Positions 34,055 to 45,504 of a DNA stretch of 64,000 nt are shown here, in pieces. Each line of letters begins with the position of its first letter. Position 1 is the first letter of the stretch. Source of the stretch: Leptodontidium sp. MPI-SDFR-AT-0119. Taxonomy: Eukaryota; Ascomycota; Leotiomycetes; Helotiales; Leptodontidiaceae. A program made the position numbers and the translations under genes. The notes under the pieces are model-generated. The model was not told where the DNA came from. It searched no databases and saw nothing but the letters and a program-made list of their open reading frames with translations. The stretch spans positions 2,480,001-2,544,000 of the forward strand of contig JAHLEZ010000011.1 in the NCBI GenBank assembly GCA_020726505.1. Reading direction: 5' to 3'.

Positions 34055-34137
34055 TTCCTGACTTTTTTGAAATATTACCGACCTGTACTAACAGGTCGGT
34101 ATCAGCAACTTGGACATATCAGCAACTTGGACACGGC
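34055..34137. repeat. Left terminal inverted repeat of pogo-like element
   Basis: Matches the reverse complement of 53759-53842. It contains a perfect 10 bp hairpin (ACCGACCTGT at 34077-34086, ACAGGTCGGT at 34091-34100, loop ACTA). Two 17 bp tandem units starting ATCAGCAACTTGGACA follow, at 34101-34117 and 34118-34134. Confidence 0.85.
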
Positions 34138-34339
34138 AAATACCGTCTTAATCAAGGAATAACTTTTTTACTACTAATGTAATTAACTTCGGGGATAGAC
34201 TATTAGATCCAGAATAAAATTCTACATTAATTATAACTTAAATAACGTCATTTAATTCATATTATGTATTGTAATTAATTAAAGTAAGCAAGACTTTAAG
34301 TACACTCGCTTATGTAATCCTATATCTAACCACTAACTT

Positions 34340-35407
34340 TAACACCCCTCAATTGTAATCATCGTAATCTATAGGCCCACTACTACTATTATCAGTTAAA
34401 TTAACGTTAAAATCGGAATCAGTAGACAAATCTGACTTTACTATACTCTCAATATCACTGCTACTCTCTTGCTCTATGTCGCTAGGGATCTCAATCGCCT
34501 TTTGTGTTGGTCTCTTAGTACGAATTAGTCTTTGAAATGCGGCTATAACTATAGGCTCTTGCTATGTAGCCTCTTTCCCTTTAATTATGTTTGGTTTCCG
34601 ACCCCTAGGCTTCTTCTTAGTACTAATTAAGGCCTATATCTTCGTAGCTCTGTCGAGTTTATATTGTATTTTAGCCTAAGCTTTCTCCTCCTGGATACGT
34701 GTCTTTTCTACTCTTTTTTGAACCTTTATAATCTCCTTTTTTTCTTTCTTTTACTATCGAGCCAAAGCCTTAGTAATCTTCTCTTCTTCTAACTTTAATA
34801 TATTTCTAACAATATTTGCCTCTTTATAGAGCTTCGTAAGTTTAGACTCCTAGGCAGCTTCGTTCCTCTCGCCGATGATTCGTAACCCTTCCCTAGAGGA
34901 GATTACACGGCCTCCGCCGCGTGATTTGACTCTCTTAGCACTATCTTCGTCATTAAGTATAAGGGATTGGCTGCCCTAGGTAATACTTGGAACTAAAGTA
35001 AGCTCTTGGCGAGCGGCGTCGGCTAATATCGCATTAACTATACTACCTTTTTGGAATTTCTTATTAGAGAGTCGCTTTGATAAAGATAATAGTATATCTT
35101 CGTAAGTTTCTAGAAATTCGGCGTGTGCGTTGATTCCTTTAGCCCCGTATAATATATTAAAAAATGGCGTCTTTTTATGTTAACGTGGATCTTCCGCCGT
35201 CTTTTTAAAGCCGTAATCGCCGTAGTCTATTACACCTTTAAGTTGCGAAGGTTGCTCTAGAGTAACTACTTCTATTAAATCTTAAATATTAAGTAATTCG
35301 TCGATATAAGAGCTTGCTAATAGAGCTATTAAGTCGTCTGTAATATCGATATTTCCGTCACGTGGGAGCTGTGGGAGCTAGATTCCGTCCTCCGGCTTAT
35401 CGTCGAA
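34340..35407 (-). pseudogene. Pogo-like transposase, C-terminal piece
   Basis: The minus strand reads, with stops at RIP-type positions, IDITDDLIALLASSYIDELL, EFLETYEDILLSLSKRLSN and KKFQKGSIVNAI, then a Lys/Glu-rich coil and KKKPRGRKPNIIKGKEA. A basic, coiled C-terminal tail of this kind is common in fungal pogo/Fot1 transposases. The piece is cut at 35407 by the gypsy insertion. Confidence 0.55.
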
Positions 35408-35707
35408 TGTTACGGCTGGCAAAAGGTTGATACGGCGAGTAGACTCTAGCTTTGTATTTGGACCTAAAGCTACGCTCAGAATCGAGAAGAAAAGACAAGG
35501 AGAAAAGGAGAGCTCTCTATAAGAGGGAGCTCGAGTATAAATACATGAAGGAGCCTCCTAATAGGGCCTAGCGTAGTCGGGGGCTATTTATCCACATGTC
35601 GTAGGCTCGCTACTAAGTCTTCCTTATTAGGCTTAACGCCGTCGCATAGCTAGCGATATTACGAGCCCGTGTCGGTTAGAATACGAGGCGTATCGTAGGT
35701 CGTAATA
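35408..35707 (-). repeat. LTR of gypsy 1 (3' LTR)
   Basis: 300 bp, TGTTAC to an end reading GTAATA, pairing with 44523-44822. Differences from the partner that I checked are C/T or G/A transitions. Confidence 0.9.
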
Positions 35708-35729
35708 TTACCCCCCCCTCTTAAAAAAC

Positions 35730-38708
35730 TGCGTCCGCGCAGTTATAACTATAGCCGTGTCGTCCTCTAGGTCGTTATAGTCGTCGATACTGGCGTTATA
35801 AGCCCCTAGCTATTTTAGGAGAGCTCTTGGCGGCCCTTTAGCGTTAGGATACTTTAGGTAGAACCGTTTGACTATATACGGAGCTGTTATAGTATTTAAG
35901 TATAAGTACTACTCTAGGTCTTTATTAGCGCTTAGCCACTTAATATAGTAAAATAGCTTATTCCGTATAACCTTAGAGCCAAAGATGCCTTTAATTTCCC
36001 ACTTATCTTACTTAAGTAATAGCTAAATAAGTGCCGGCGTAGCTCTAGCTTGTCTAAGTAAGGGATTGTCGATGTACTTACAAAGCGAGTACAAGTAAAA
36101 GACGGGATAGATTTACTAGTCGTTTAAGAGCTTAACTCTTTAACTCTCTCCTTCTTTAGCGAGTACTTTAGTTAGGTTATACTACTTGTTAGAGAGCTTT
36201 CTTAAAGGTCGGTCGATATTTTAGTTCCGAGTGTCGACTAATACTAAGTCGCTAACGTCCTAATCGACAGCGCGTCGCTTACGATTCGCTAGTCGTTTTA
36301 TTTTCTCTTATTAATCTTTTAAGGACGACTGTGCGACTTTTATAACCTCTTTTATTTGTAATACTACTTATAGAGCCTCCTCGCGATTAAGTTTCTCTAT
36401 TATTATAACTAGAGGCTTTAGGTTAATTAAGTCTTAAGAAGTCCTTGGCTTAATACTATTAAGTAATTAAAAAGGGGACAGGCGGCTTAGGGACTCGTGT
36501 AGTAACGTTAATTAAGCAATGTCTATAATTAGTAAGAAGTCGCTCTAATTGTCTTAGTAATAGTAGCAAAAGGGACGAAGCCGCTACTTAATATATTAGT
36601 TCGTTACTTCCGTTTAACTATTAACGTTTAAGTTATACGCCGTCGTTAGCTTTACCTTAGTTCTAAAGATGTGACAGTACTCCTTTTAAAAGGAGGAGAC
36701 GAACTAAGGTCCGCGGTCTGAAATAATAAAGTCTAATATACTAAAGTGTCAAGTTTAATAAATAAGGAAGAGAATAACTATACCTTTAGCCGTAATTGTG
36801 TCGTTATAAAGTATCGAGACCGGTTTCTTAAACAAGCGGTTAATAATAACTATAGCGAAGTTATAGCCGTGCTTGTTTAGTAATAACTTTGTAAAGTCTA
36901 TTATAAGGTATTAATACAGCCAAGTAAGGATTAGTAAGGGGTATAAGAAACTAGGAGTCTTATTTCTTTTAGCCTTTTACCGGGAGTAACTGTAATTCGC
37001 TACGTATCAAGCTACGTCTATAAAGAGGCTATTTTAATAGTATTTACGGCTTAGTAGTGCCTTTATCTTCTTAATCCTTGTGTGTGTTATTAATAACTAA
37101 GAGTATATATAATAAATAAGTGTCATGTGAAGTTCTAGCGGCTTTAAGGGCACTTCTAAGCGTCCTTAGAAAAGTAACTTGTCGTTTATTAACTTATAAT
37201 TTAATAATTATTCCCTGGCTTTTTATTAAAGAAGCTCTAGTAAAGGCGAAGACTTATTAGCTACAAGTACTTAATTAATAATATCGTATTCCGCGACGTT
37301 ATAAGCTACTATAAAGTTAAGGTTTAGCTCCTCTAATATAAGGGTCTCTAAGTCGACTAACACTCCTGTATTAAGCTCAGGTTCCGGCTCTGGCTCTGGC
37401 TTATCACGTGTCTTAATATCGTAGTCTAAGATTATAGCCTTTATAAGTACTAGGGGTATTATCTCTATAACATTAATATAAGCGTCTATAAAATCGACGG
37501 CAGAAAGTTAAAGGTCACTGGCGACTCACGAGTTAATTTTATCAGTCAGAATTAATTATTAACTATAAATAGCCCGCTTACGTGCTTCTATCGCCGTGAG
37601 GTCTTAATCCCGTCAAGACAAAGTATTAGCTAGTATATTAATCGTCTTAGTGTAATATATAATCGTGAAATAAAAGTCCGCAAAGAACTTAGCCTATCGA
37701 GCCTACTTAGCCGTGAGGTCCTTTGTAGTTATAAAGTACTCTAGGGCCTAGTAGTTTATATAAACAAGGACATTTCTTTAGGCACTTAAGAGCTCTAAGC
37801 GATATTACTTAAATAACCGGAAAATCGCTAATATTTCTTTGTCGTAAATCGGGTAATTAAGCTTAAAGTCTATTATAGTCTTAGAGAAGTATCCCACGGG
37901 GTAAAAAGTACCGTCTTCTTATAATTAAGATAAAATCTTAGTGACGACTCTATTAAAAGAGTTAGTCTCTAGCCGTATTTGTTTAATAGGGTTGTAATAG
38001 CGAAGAACTAGCGTAGATTAAAGGGCTTCCTAGAGAGTTTCTTAAGCGTCCTTATAGGCGCTATCGAATTTAAAGGGAACGTCCTTTCTAGTGAGTATCG
38101 TGAGGGGTCGTGTAATGTGACTATAGTCTTTAATAAACCGGCAGTAAAAGTTATAAAAGCCAAAGTAACTTTATATACTTTATATATTATTAGTGTATTA
38201 TTAGTCCTTAATCACACTAATCTTTTTTAAGTCTACTTCCACACTATTAACGCTAATAATAAATCCTAAGAACCTTGTCTTTTATATGTTAAACTCGGAC
38301 TTCTTAATATCGGCTTAGAGTTTATGTGCTTATAGTATTACTATGATTTTCTTAATATAGACCTTATACTCTTTTAAAGTAGACGAATATATAAAGATAT
38401 TGTCTATATAAGCCGTGTAAAAGTCGTCGAGGTATTTTATAAGGATATTATTAATAAATCGCTAGAAGATCGCCGGGCTATTTATAAAGCTAAAGGGAAG
38501 GACCTTATATTTGTACGTGTTATATTAAGTACGGAAAGTCGTATAGTCCTCGCTCTCGGGGGACATGCGGATATAGTAAAAAGCTTACTAAATATTAAGC
38601 TTTATAAAGACCCTTGCCTTATAAATACGTGCTATTATCTCATCGATTAAGGGGATTAAGTACGGGTCCTTCTTTAATAAGGCGTTCAGCTTCTAATAGT
38701 CGACGTAT
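35730..38708 (-). pseudogene. Gypsy 1 pol remnants: RT 3' part, RNase H, integrase
   Basis: The minus strand resumes reverse transcriptase at the piggyBac junction, with VDY-KLNALLKKDPYLIPL at about 38640-38705. The polymerase palm, RNase H and integrase regions follow leftwards with many stops. Near 35820-35905 the text YIVKRFYLKYPNAKGPP resembles the C-terminal chromodomain tail of fungal chromoviruses. No frame is intact. Confidence 0.65.
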
Positions 38709-41518
38709 CCCTTCCACCCTCAAAGCAAAGGTTTTGTCGGTGCACGCTGAAGTGGAGTACTAAGATAATTAGAGCTGTTGAAGTGGATGCGATCTACAGA
38801 AATAAATGAGGCTCCACCGGCGAAATGACGCAAGATTTGCTACCCAAAGCTTTAGAAATTAAAGTAACTCGCATCTGATATAAATTTTTAGCTGTAATTA
38901 TAGAAAACAATGAAAAATAAAGATATAAAGACTAAAATTAGTGCAAATAGTACGGCTTGAAACACTACTGACATAAAGGCAAAGAACACTCTCCACAACT
39001 TCGCTGTGTTACTCGAATATTCTCCATCGAACCTTTAGAAACCTTGTATCGACAGTAGTAATACTTCGCTGGGGGGTTATGGCTTTGTATAACGTGATGG
39101 CGAGCCAAATATCGAGTAGTATTTGGTACAACAAGCTTACTACTCTAGTAGACTCGAATAGGGCTGTTGCGACGGGTTTTTGAAGCCTCCACACCGATTA
39201 AATCTTCCACTAAAAGCTCCCTGAATATGCGGTGCGAACGCTGCCCCTCATGTTGTCGGCCAACTACCCTTGATTCTAGCTCCTATCTCCACAGTAAGAA
39301 GGCGTTGATTATGGCGGAATCGAGGAGCCAAAAGAAGTAGGGTAGCCAGTTGCGCCGTGTAGCCTGCTTTGTGTTGAACTCAGCTCTCAATTGATCTGCG
39401 CAGTCCACACTATTTATGTTGTAGTTATAGTCGTCGATCGGAATAATGACTGGTAAAGCTAGCCTACTCGCAAAGAATCGCTGGAGCTCCTTTGCGGTAA
39501 GAAACTCGACCTGATCTTTAGGCGCAGGTATATGAAAAGCCTCGCGAGTGGTAGCTGTCATAGTCGCAGTATTTCTAGGACGGCGTCGATTTCGTATTAT
39601 ATAGCCCAAACCATCGTGAATCGTACTCATAAGTCGTATAACAGCTTAATCTTGCCAAATAATCAAGAGGACCGGCTCTTCACCTTCATACTATAGCACT
39701 TGTGTCCTAATCTCTCCCTAGTCTAGTATTTTGCCGTTATTCGTCTTCAAAATCTCGTCCTGGAACAAATCCATTATCATGTTGCGTCGCATAGTCCCTA
39801 CAGCACCGATTCTGTAGCTGCGAAGAGTCGAGAAGAGCTCGTAGCTCGTAAAGAGGTTATCTATAAAGATGACATATTTATGTCGTTAGTAGGGGAGGTT
39901 AAGGGCGAGAGTTAAGACGCCGCAGGCAGTTAAAGTGAGATTAAGGTGAGCCTCCTGAGTTACTTAGATATCTTAAGTACCTGAGGTTTGATGAGTCAGC
40001 AGGAATACAGCTAATAAGAACGTTACAAATTTAACCGAATCAATGAGATAAGAGAGATAACGCGGGAGCTAAGCTACTTTTAGATTAGCTTCCCTATTAT
40101 CATATCCTTACTTCTCTCTACTCTCACAGTTCTCTCCTTCTATAAACTCTATAACTCTACTAAAAGACAGAAATCGATGTAACAAAATGGAATTAGCGAC
40201 TTACTACACGATCCTGAATAATATAGCCAGTCGTATATATACCCCTTATAGCAAAGCGCCTAGTTTTTGAACCTATTAGGCTTAGGCTTGCCTGGAACCT
40301 TAGTAACGTGCTGACTTCGCCCTCGATACCCGATCATTATCTCGTCGTACGATATATGGGACCTAAGGGTGACAACAGCTTGGAATTGGGCTTGTAAATG
40401 TGTATTTAAGGGGCTCAACTTGTAGTGCTAATTCGCGGGGATAAGATCTTAATTATTGTCGACATCTGAGATCTTAAAGAACTTCTTAATGTCCTTATAC
40501 TGCTTGTATTTCATATGATAGATTAGAGACGAAGGAGTCGGTGTTTCCTAGTGGGATTTAGGTCTGCCATTACCCTAGTATCTAATAAAGATGAGGAGGG
40601 CTACGTATTCCTTCATTTCCTGCGTACTAACTGGCTTGAAAGTATGGCGTTTAGTATCCGGATTCTCGGTCCTCTAATAGATGGCGTATTTGTTCGTGTA
40701 TTCTACGAAGCCCTCGAACTGTTCCTCACCAAAAAACATACGGAAAAAGCTAGCTGGATTATCGATTATAACCTCGTCCGGCAGATGAGCTACTAGCGGG
40801 CGCTCTGGCACATCTATAGGTTCAAACCTATCCTTAACTTCGGCGCTTTCGACAATAGTTTGATAAACTTTTCGCAGGTGCTTCTTTTGCCGATTAGTCT
40901 CAACACTAAAGGTCGCTATTTGTTTAGTGATATTGTTATTGAACAAACCTTAGTTTCGGTAGAAATCCTCGTCGAATACATATAGAGATGATACTGAAGG
41001 GGCTAAAGGACCGCGATATAGAGTGTTAACTCTTAGAGGACTAGACGAAATATTACGACGACGACGACGACGTGGTGGAGAAGAAGAAGGTAGAGGGGTT
41101 ATTGAGCGCCTACGACGACGAGGACGCATATGCGTGACTACAGGTGTAGAGCCATTATATCGAGTGCGATTTGGAGGGGTAAGAGAGCTAGGGGTATAAC
41201 CGTTAAAGAGAGAGGTTAGAGGGCAGGTTGATAGCTTAGATGAAGCTCTAGAGGACATTTTGAAGGTAGGAGTAAGGTTAACAGTTCACAATATAAAAGT
41301 ACGGGAATTTGGCCCTTTTAATACTACAGAATCGCACCCCTTAAGTCCCAAATCACTTAGTCGCGTCAACGCGTCTTTAGAAGTAACTACGCAGGAGGTT
41401 AGGAAGCTCCAGTTTTTATATTAACCAAGGCTCGCCAGCGATATTATACTCCACTACCACTATATTCGACTCCACTCCACCGAGAAACCGAAAAACCTTT
41501 GCTTTGAGGGTGGAAGGG
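38709..41518 (-). mobile_element. PiggyBac-like DNA transposon nested in gypsy 1
   Basis: The terminal inverted repeats begin CCCTTCCACCCTCAAAGC (38709) and end with the complement at 41518, matching for at least 27 bases. A CCCT-type start is typical of piggyBac termini. The 2,810 bp element carries piggyBac transposase remnants on the minus strand. The flanks are AT (38707-38708) and AT (41519-41520), not TTAA. Removing the element and one AT restores the gypsy RT frame across the junction (ADGSLWLY-VDY). Confidence 0.82.
39009..41258 (-). pseudogene. PiggyBac-type transposase (DDE_Tnp_1_7), degraded
   Basis: Starts at an ATG at 41258 with an Arg-rich N-terminus (MRPRRRRRSITPLPSSSPPR). After a stop the frame continues SFFRMFFGEEQFEGFVEYTN, the conserved piggyBac segment ending in TNKYA. 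Further left come YDEIMIGYRGRS with VTKVPGKPKP (a catalytic Asp region and the K-P motif) and DDYNYNINSVDCADQLR, RRNWLPYFFWLLDSAIINAF (third catalytic region). A cysteine-bearing tail (YYYCRYKVSK) lies near 39040. Several stops break it, but far fewer than in the surrounding gypsy. Confidence 0.8.
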
Positions 41519-42700
41519 ATAGCCAGAGACTACCGTCGGCTTTCTTAGCGAAGAGAATAAGGGCCGCGTATAATACGCTAGAGGGCTTAATAAAACCTTT
41601 ATATAAGTTATTAATAATATACTACTTAATCTCTAATAATTATTCTTTAGTTATACGCTAGAGAGGTTTAAAGGACAAGTCGTTCTCTTTAGTAAGCTTA
41701 ATCTAGTAGTCTATACCTTAGCGATACGCTAGTAGCTTATTAGAGGCTCGCTAAGAGAAGAGAGGAGCGTACTCTTAGTACTTTGCCGAGAGCTTCTTAT
41801 TTACTAGCTTATTATCTTGTATATACTTAGCCTCTAAGGCCTCCTTTAGGGTTAAATCTCTATTTATTAATACGAGTTCGACACTTAATTAATCTAAGGC
41901 CTTTCGCCGGCGACGAGTTAACTCTTAGTCGATTTCATATATTAATATCACGAAGGTTTTTATTTTATTCTTTTTAACTCTTTTAAGTCAAAGGTACGTC
42001 ATAGATATCGCTATTACTAATATAAGGAAGATCTCTATAATAAGCGCCTTTAACTAGTGATTTGCTAGAAAGGCTCTATAGGCTCCCTTATCTTTAAGTA
42101 ATAATCTTAAATCACAGGATATTAAAGGGTTTAATTAATCCTTTATAATATATAAGCGCTCTTTAACCTCTCTCGCGAAGCTCGAGGGTCAAGTCAGTGA
42201 GACGCCGGCGGTAAGTTATATAGAGACTTATGTCTTAGGGGAACTATTGAGCGCCGTAATCTTAGCTTGCCTCCGTCGGTAATTATTTAAGTCTATAAGG
42301 GCATCTTTTCGTTTTACGTTAAGTTAGTGAGACTTAACAATTAACTTATTAAAGCGGTTGATATTAACGAAGACTCGCTAGTTAAAGTACGGCTAGACAG
42401 GTATATTTAATAGTTATTTTAGCCAATTACAGTTCTTTGTGTACAACTACTTTAGGTCGTAATACTCGAGGAACTTCCGACTAATTAAGACGTCAGTGTT
42501 TCTTAGGTCAGTCACTAGAAAGGGGAAGTTAATTCGCCGGCGGTCGATTGTCAAGGTAAGTAAGACAGCCGTATTAATTAACTTGCCTTTTCTATTATTA
42601 TAATTAGTTAAGACAATTAATTAAGGGAAGGATATAAAGGAAATATTAAATTACTTAACGAGTCGGTATATAAAAGAGGTTTTAATAACACTAAAAATAT
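41519..42700 (-). pseudogene. Gypsy 1 pol remnants: protease/RT 5' part
   Basis: On the minus strand, the RT region before the insertion reads YTRPLFSL and then FAKKADGSL, the start of the RT palm. Protease and linker sequence should lie to the right (up to about 42.7 kb). Stops are frequent and the boundaries approximate. Confidence 0.5.
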
Positions 42701-42899
42701 TAGCTTTATTATTAATATATATAAGTGTTTTAGTAAAAAATCTATTCCTTCTTAGTTTAATACTAATTAAGAACTGTCGTCCTTTAATAAGAGTATAGAA
42801 ATTAAATATTAAGTCCTTTTATAAGTTATAGCTTATACTAAGGTGTGAGTCTTTGCCCCGGCCTAAGAGTTTTTTAAGAGCTCGTTAGTCTTTAAATCC

Positions 42900-44280
42900 T
42901 TACTAACGACTAATTGAGAAATCGACTTATTAAGAGTCTAGTCTCTATAGCGCTTAGGGCAGTCGCTAGCCTAATAGCCGGTCTTACTATAGTAGAAACA
43001 AGTGTCAAAAGAGACGTCCCTAAGTGCGGGAGGGGGTACGAGGGACTTAAGTCGGCGTAAGATAAGTGAAGGAGAGGGCGATCGTTAGCGGACATCCGAC
43101 GACTATTTAAGAGTCGAAGTCAGGGGTCTCTATACTATAGTAATTAGCGTAAGTGAGGTTACACACTAGCTCTCCTTCTTTAAAATGCCGCGCGAGTCGC
43201 TAGTACTAGTATTATTAAAAGAGACTTAAGGGGCTTCGCGAGTAATAGTAATAATACGTCTATTAACTTATCTAGTAGTAATATTCTATAGCTCACGATC
43301 TAAGACGGCTAAGAACTTATTAAGAGTTATATAATCTCTAGTAAATTTATATTTCTTAGTTTAAATGTTGTATTTAAGCTTATCTAAGACTTTCTCACAT
43401 ACGTCGTCGAACTAACGGTTAAGTGAGATTTTTCTAGTAACCACGTATGTCGTGAACTTAATATAGAACTCATTATAAGTCATATTACTTATTTGTAATT
43501 AGTTATACTTGAACTTAGTAGCTTGTACTTAGTTGTAGTCAAAGAAACGTTAGTCTAAAGCCTTTAAGACGTCGGCGGCTCCGTTAAAGTCTTTAACGAA
43601 GTCGGGGTTTATTTATTAAAGGATAATAGTCTTAGCCTCTCTCTTTATATATTTAAAGTAGGCATAGACTTACGATTTACTAGTAAAGAAGTTACTTAAG
43701 TACTTTTAAATAAAGAGCTTTATATTTATCTTTTAGGCGTTATATTTAATTTCGCCTTTATAGTCGCTAAAGGGGGTACGGGAGTACTTAACTTTATTAA
43801 GCTTAACGGCAGGGATAATAGGGTTTAGCTTAGGGAAGTAGTAGTCAGCGGTAAACTAGAAGTCTACTATAAGAGTACAAGTTGACCGGTCGTGAGGAGG
43901 CGAAGGAGTGCGAGTCTCTTGACGCGGGTTATCGGCAATATATTAAGCGAGGGCTTGTGTGACGGCAGCGGCGACAGTAGAGCTTATAGAGTCCTTAATT
44001 AGCTAATTCACTCTGGCTTACTAAGCGGGGGTAAGGCTCTCTATGTCGGTAAGCTCCGGCGATGCGTCGAAGAAGCTCTAGGGTTTGTCCTCCGAGTCTG
44101 AGTCGAATCCGTTAAAGCTCTCCGGCTCTTTTAAAAGAGTCTTGACTAAAGGGATAAGAGTGGTGTCAGTAAAGCCTAGCCGTATAAGGGCGCTCCTTTC
44201 TCTAGAGCTTCGCCGACGAGGGGGAGAAACTAATAAAGGTAGTAAAGTAGGGTTAAGGGGTATTTAAAGTTATTAATTAA
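42900..44280 (-). pseudogene. Gypsy 1 gag remnants with CCHC zinc knuckle
   Basis: At about 42950-43000 the minus strand reads CFYYSKTGY-ASDCPKR, a retroviral-type zinc knuckle in which the second Cys and the His are replaced by Tyr, as expected from G-to-A change. The capsid-like region extends right to about 44.28 kb with many stops. Confidence 0.6.
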
Positions 44281-44522
44281 TTTATTAATTAAATATACGT
44301 TCCGAAATAGCGACGCGCGTTAAGTTATAGTAAGATAAATTAACTACGAGGGAATATTTAGCTTTCTCTAAGACAGTCTATTACGAGAGTAAAGAGGTAC
44401 TTATCTGTCGAATAAGCTAAGGTATTAAGGCTCATTATTGACTTACTATAAGGGTAAGTTAATAAGCGTAAGACTAAGTAAGATATAACGCTTTACAGCG
44501 AAGGGGTATTAGTCTTTTCTTA

Positions 44523-44822
44523 TGTTATAACTAATAAAAGGTTAATACAGCGAGTAGACTTTAGCTTTATATTTAGACTTAAAGCTACGCTCAGAATCGA
44601 GAAGAAAAGACAAGGAGAAAAGGAGAGCTCTTTATAAGAGGGAGCTCAAATATAAATACATAAAGGAGCCTCCTAATAGGGCCTAGCGTAGTCGGGGGCC
44701 ATTTATCTATATGTCGCAGGCTCGCTACTAAGTCTTCCCTATTAGGCTTAGCGCCGTCGCATAGCTAGCGATGCTACGAGCCCGTGTCGGTTAGAATGCG
44801 AGGCGCATCGTAGGTCGTAACA
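44523..44822 (-). repeat. LTR of gypsy 1 (5' LTR)
   Basis: 300 bp, starting TGTTATAACTAATAAAAGG where the partner has TGTTACGGCTGGCAAAAGG; ends GTAACA, followed by TCGAA. Confidence 0.9.
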
Positions 44823-44827
44823 TCGAA

Positions 44828-45157
44828 AGCCCTATTATCCTAAATCCACGGAATATAGTCGTATTCGTTGTCTAACGCGGTTTCGACCTCTTAAAACCGA
44901 TTATTAGCTAGTACCTAGCGTGATACAGGTTCGTTAGATACAGGAACATTAATTATATTAGATAGATTATTTAGGGTATAGTTGTACACTCGTTTACCGG
45001 TGTCTTTATTGCCTATTTAGGTATCCTAAGTAAGCTTGAAAGCTAAAATAATAATATCCGCGTTTAATAGCTATATACTAGTACGCCTAAAGGCTAACTA
45101 AATTATCTCTTTCTTAAAGGTTTTGACTCTGATTTAGTGAAGGCATTAAAGAAAGGT
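44828..45157 (-). pseudogene. Pogo-like transposase, middle piece
   Basis: Between the gypsy and copia insertions the minus strand reads LAFRRTSI-LLNADIIIL, matching the AFRxTGIWPxNPxxVL segment that follows the catalytic domain of Fot1/pogo transposases. It ends EYDYIPWI near 44840. Confidence 0.6.
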
Positions 45158-45373
45158 TGTCACGGTACATAGTTAGCGGCACCTCTTACGCGAGCCCACT
45201 AAACGGCCAGGTGTGCTTCCTGCACACCCACAACTAGCTAAACCTACCTACTTTACTTATATAGCTAGCTTTCCCCCTCTTAACGAGAGGGCAGAGCACT
45301 TCTCAATTAATCTTTTACTCCCTACTACTTCACTAATTAGTACTTCTCTACCCCTTGAGTATTCTACGTGATA
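45158..45373 (+). repeat. Copia 5' LTR
   Basis: 216 bp, TGTCACGGTACAT to CTACGTGATA. The partner is 51990-52205, differing by transitions at the sites compared. The terminal TGTCAC/GTGATA pair was probably TGTCAC/GTGACA. Confidence 0.9.
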
Positions 45374-45504
45374 GTTAAGAGCCACATAACTCTCAGAGCC
45401 CCGACAATTTATGCTCGGTAGAATATTACTTTATCTCTTCTTCTTTACTCTCTCCAACGATTACCGCACGTCTTCACCTACGCTCTATTTCTAGGAAATC
45501 AACT

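Larger units (their letters stand above)
35408..44822 (-). mobile_element. Ty3/gypsy retrotransposon 1, minus orientation
   Basis: 300 bp LTRs at both ends and a perfect 5 bp target duplication TCGAA (35403-35407 and 44823-44827) define the element. A polypurine tract on the minus strand (complement of TTACCCCCCCCCTCTT, from 35708) adjoins the left LTR, so the left LTR is the 3' one. The internal part is 5' gag (right) to pol (left), interrupted at 38709-41518 by a piggyBac-like element. The sequence is full of TA-rich stop codons. I recognise no clear primer-binding site next to 44523; it may have been mutated. Confidence 0.9.

Noticed and set aside
34101..34134. Tandem 17-mers as a CRISPR-like array
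   Set aside because: Only two units with no spacers, present in both transposon ends; the genome is eukaryotic.
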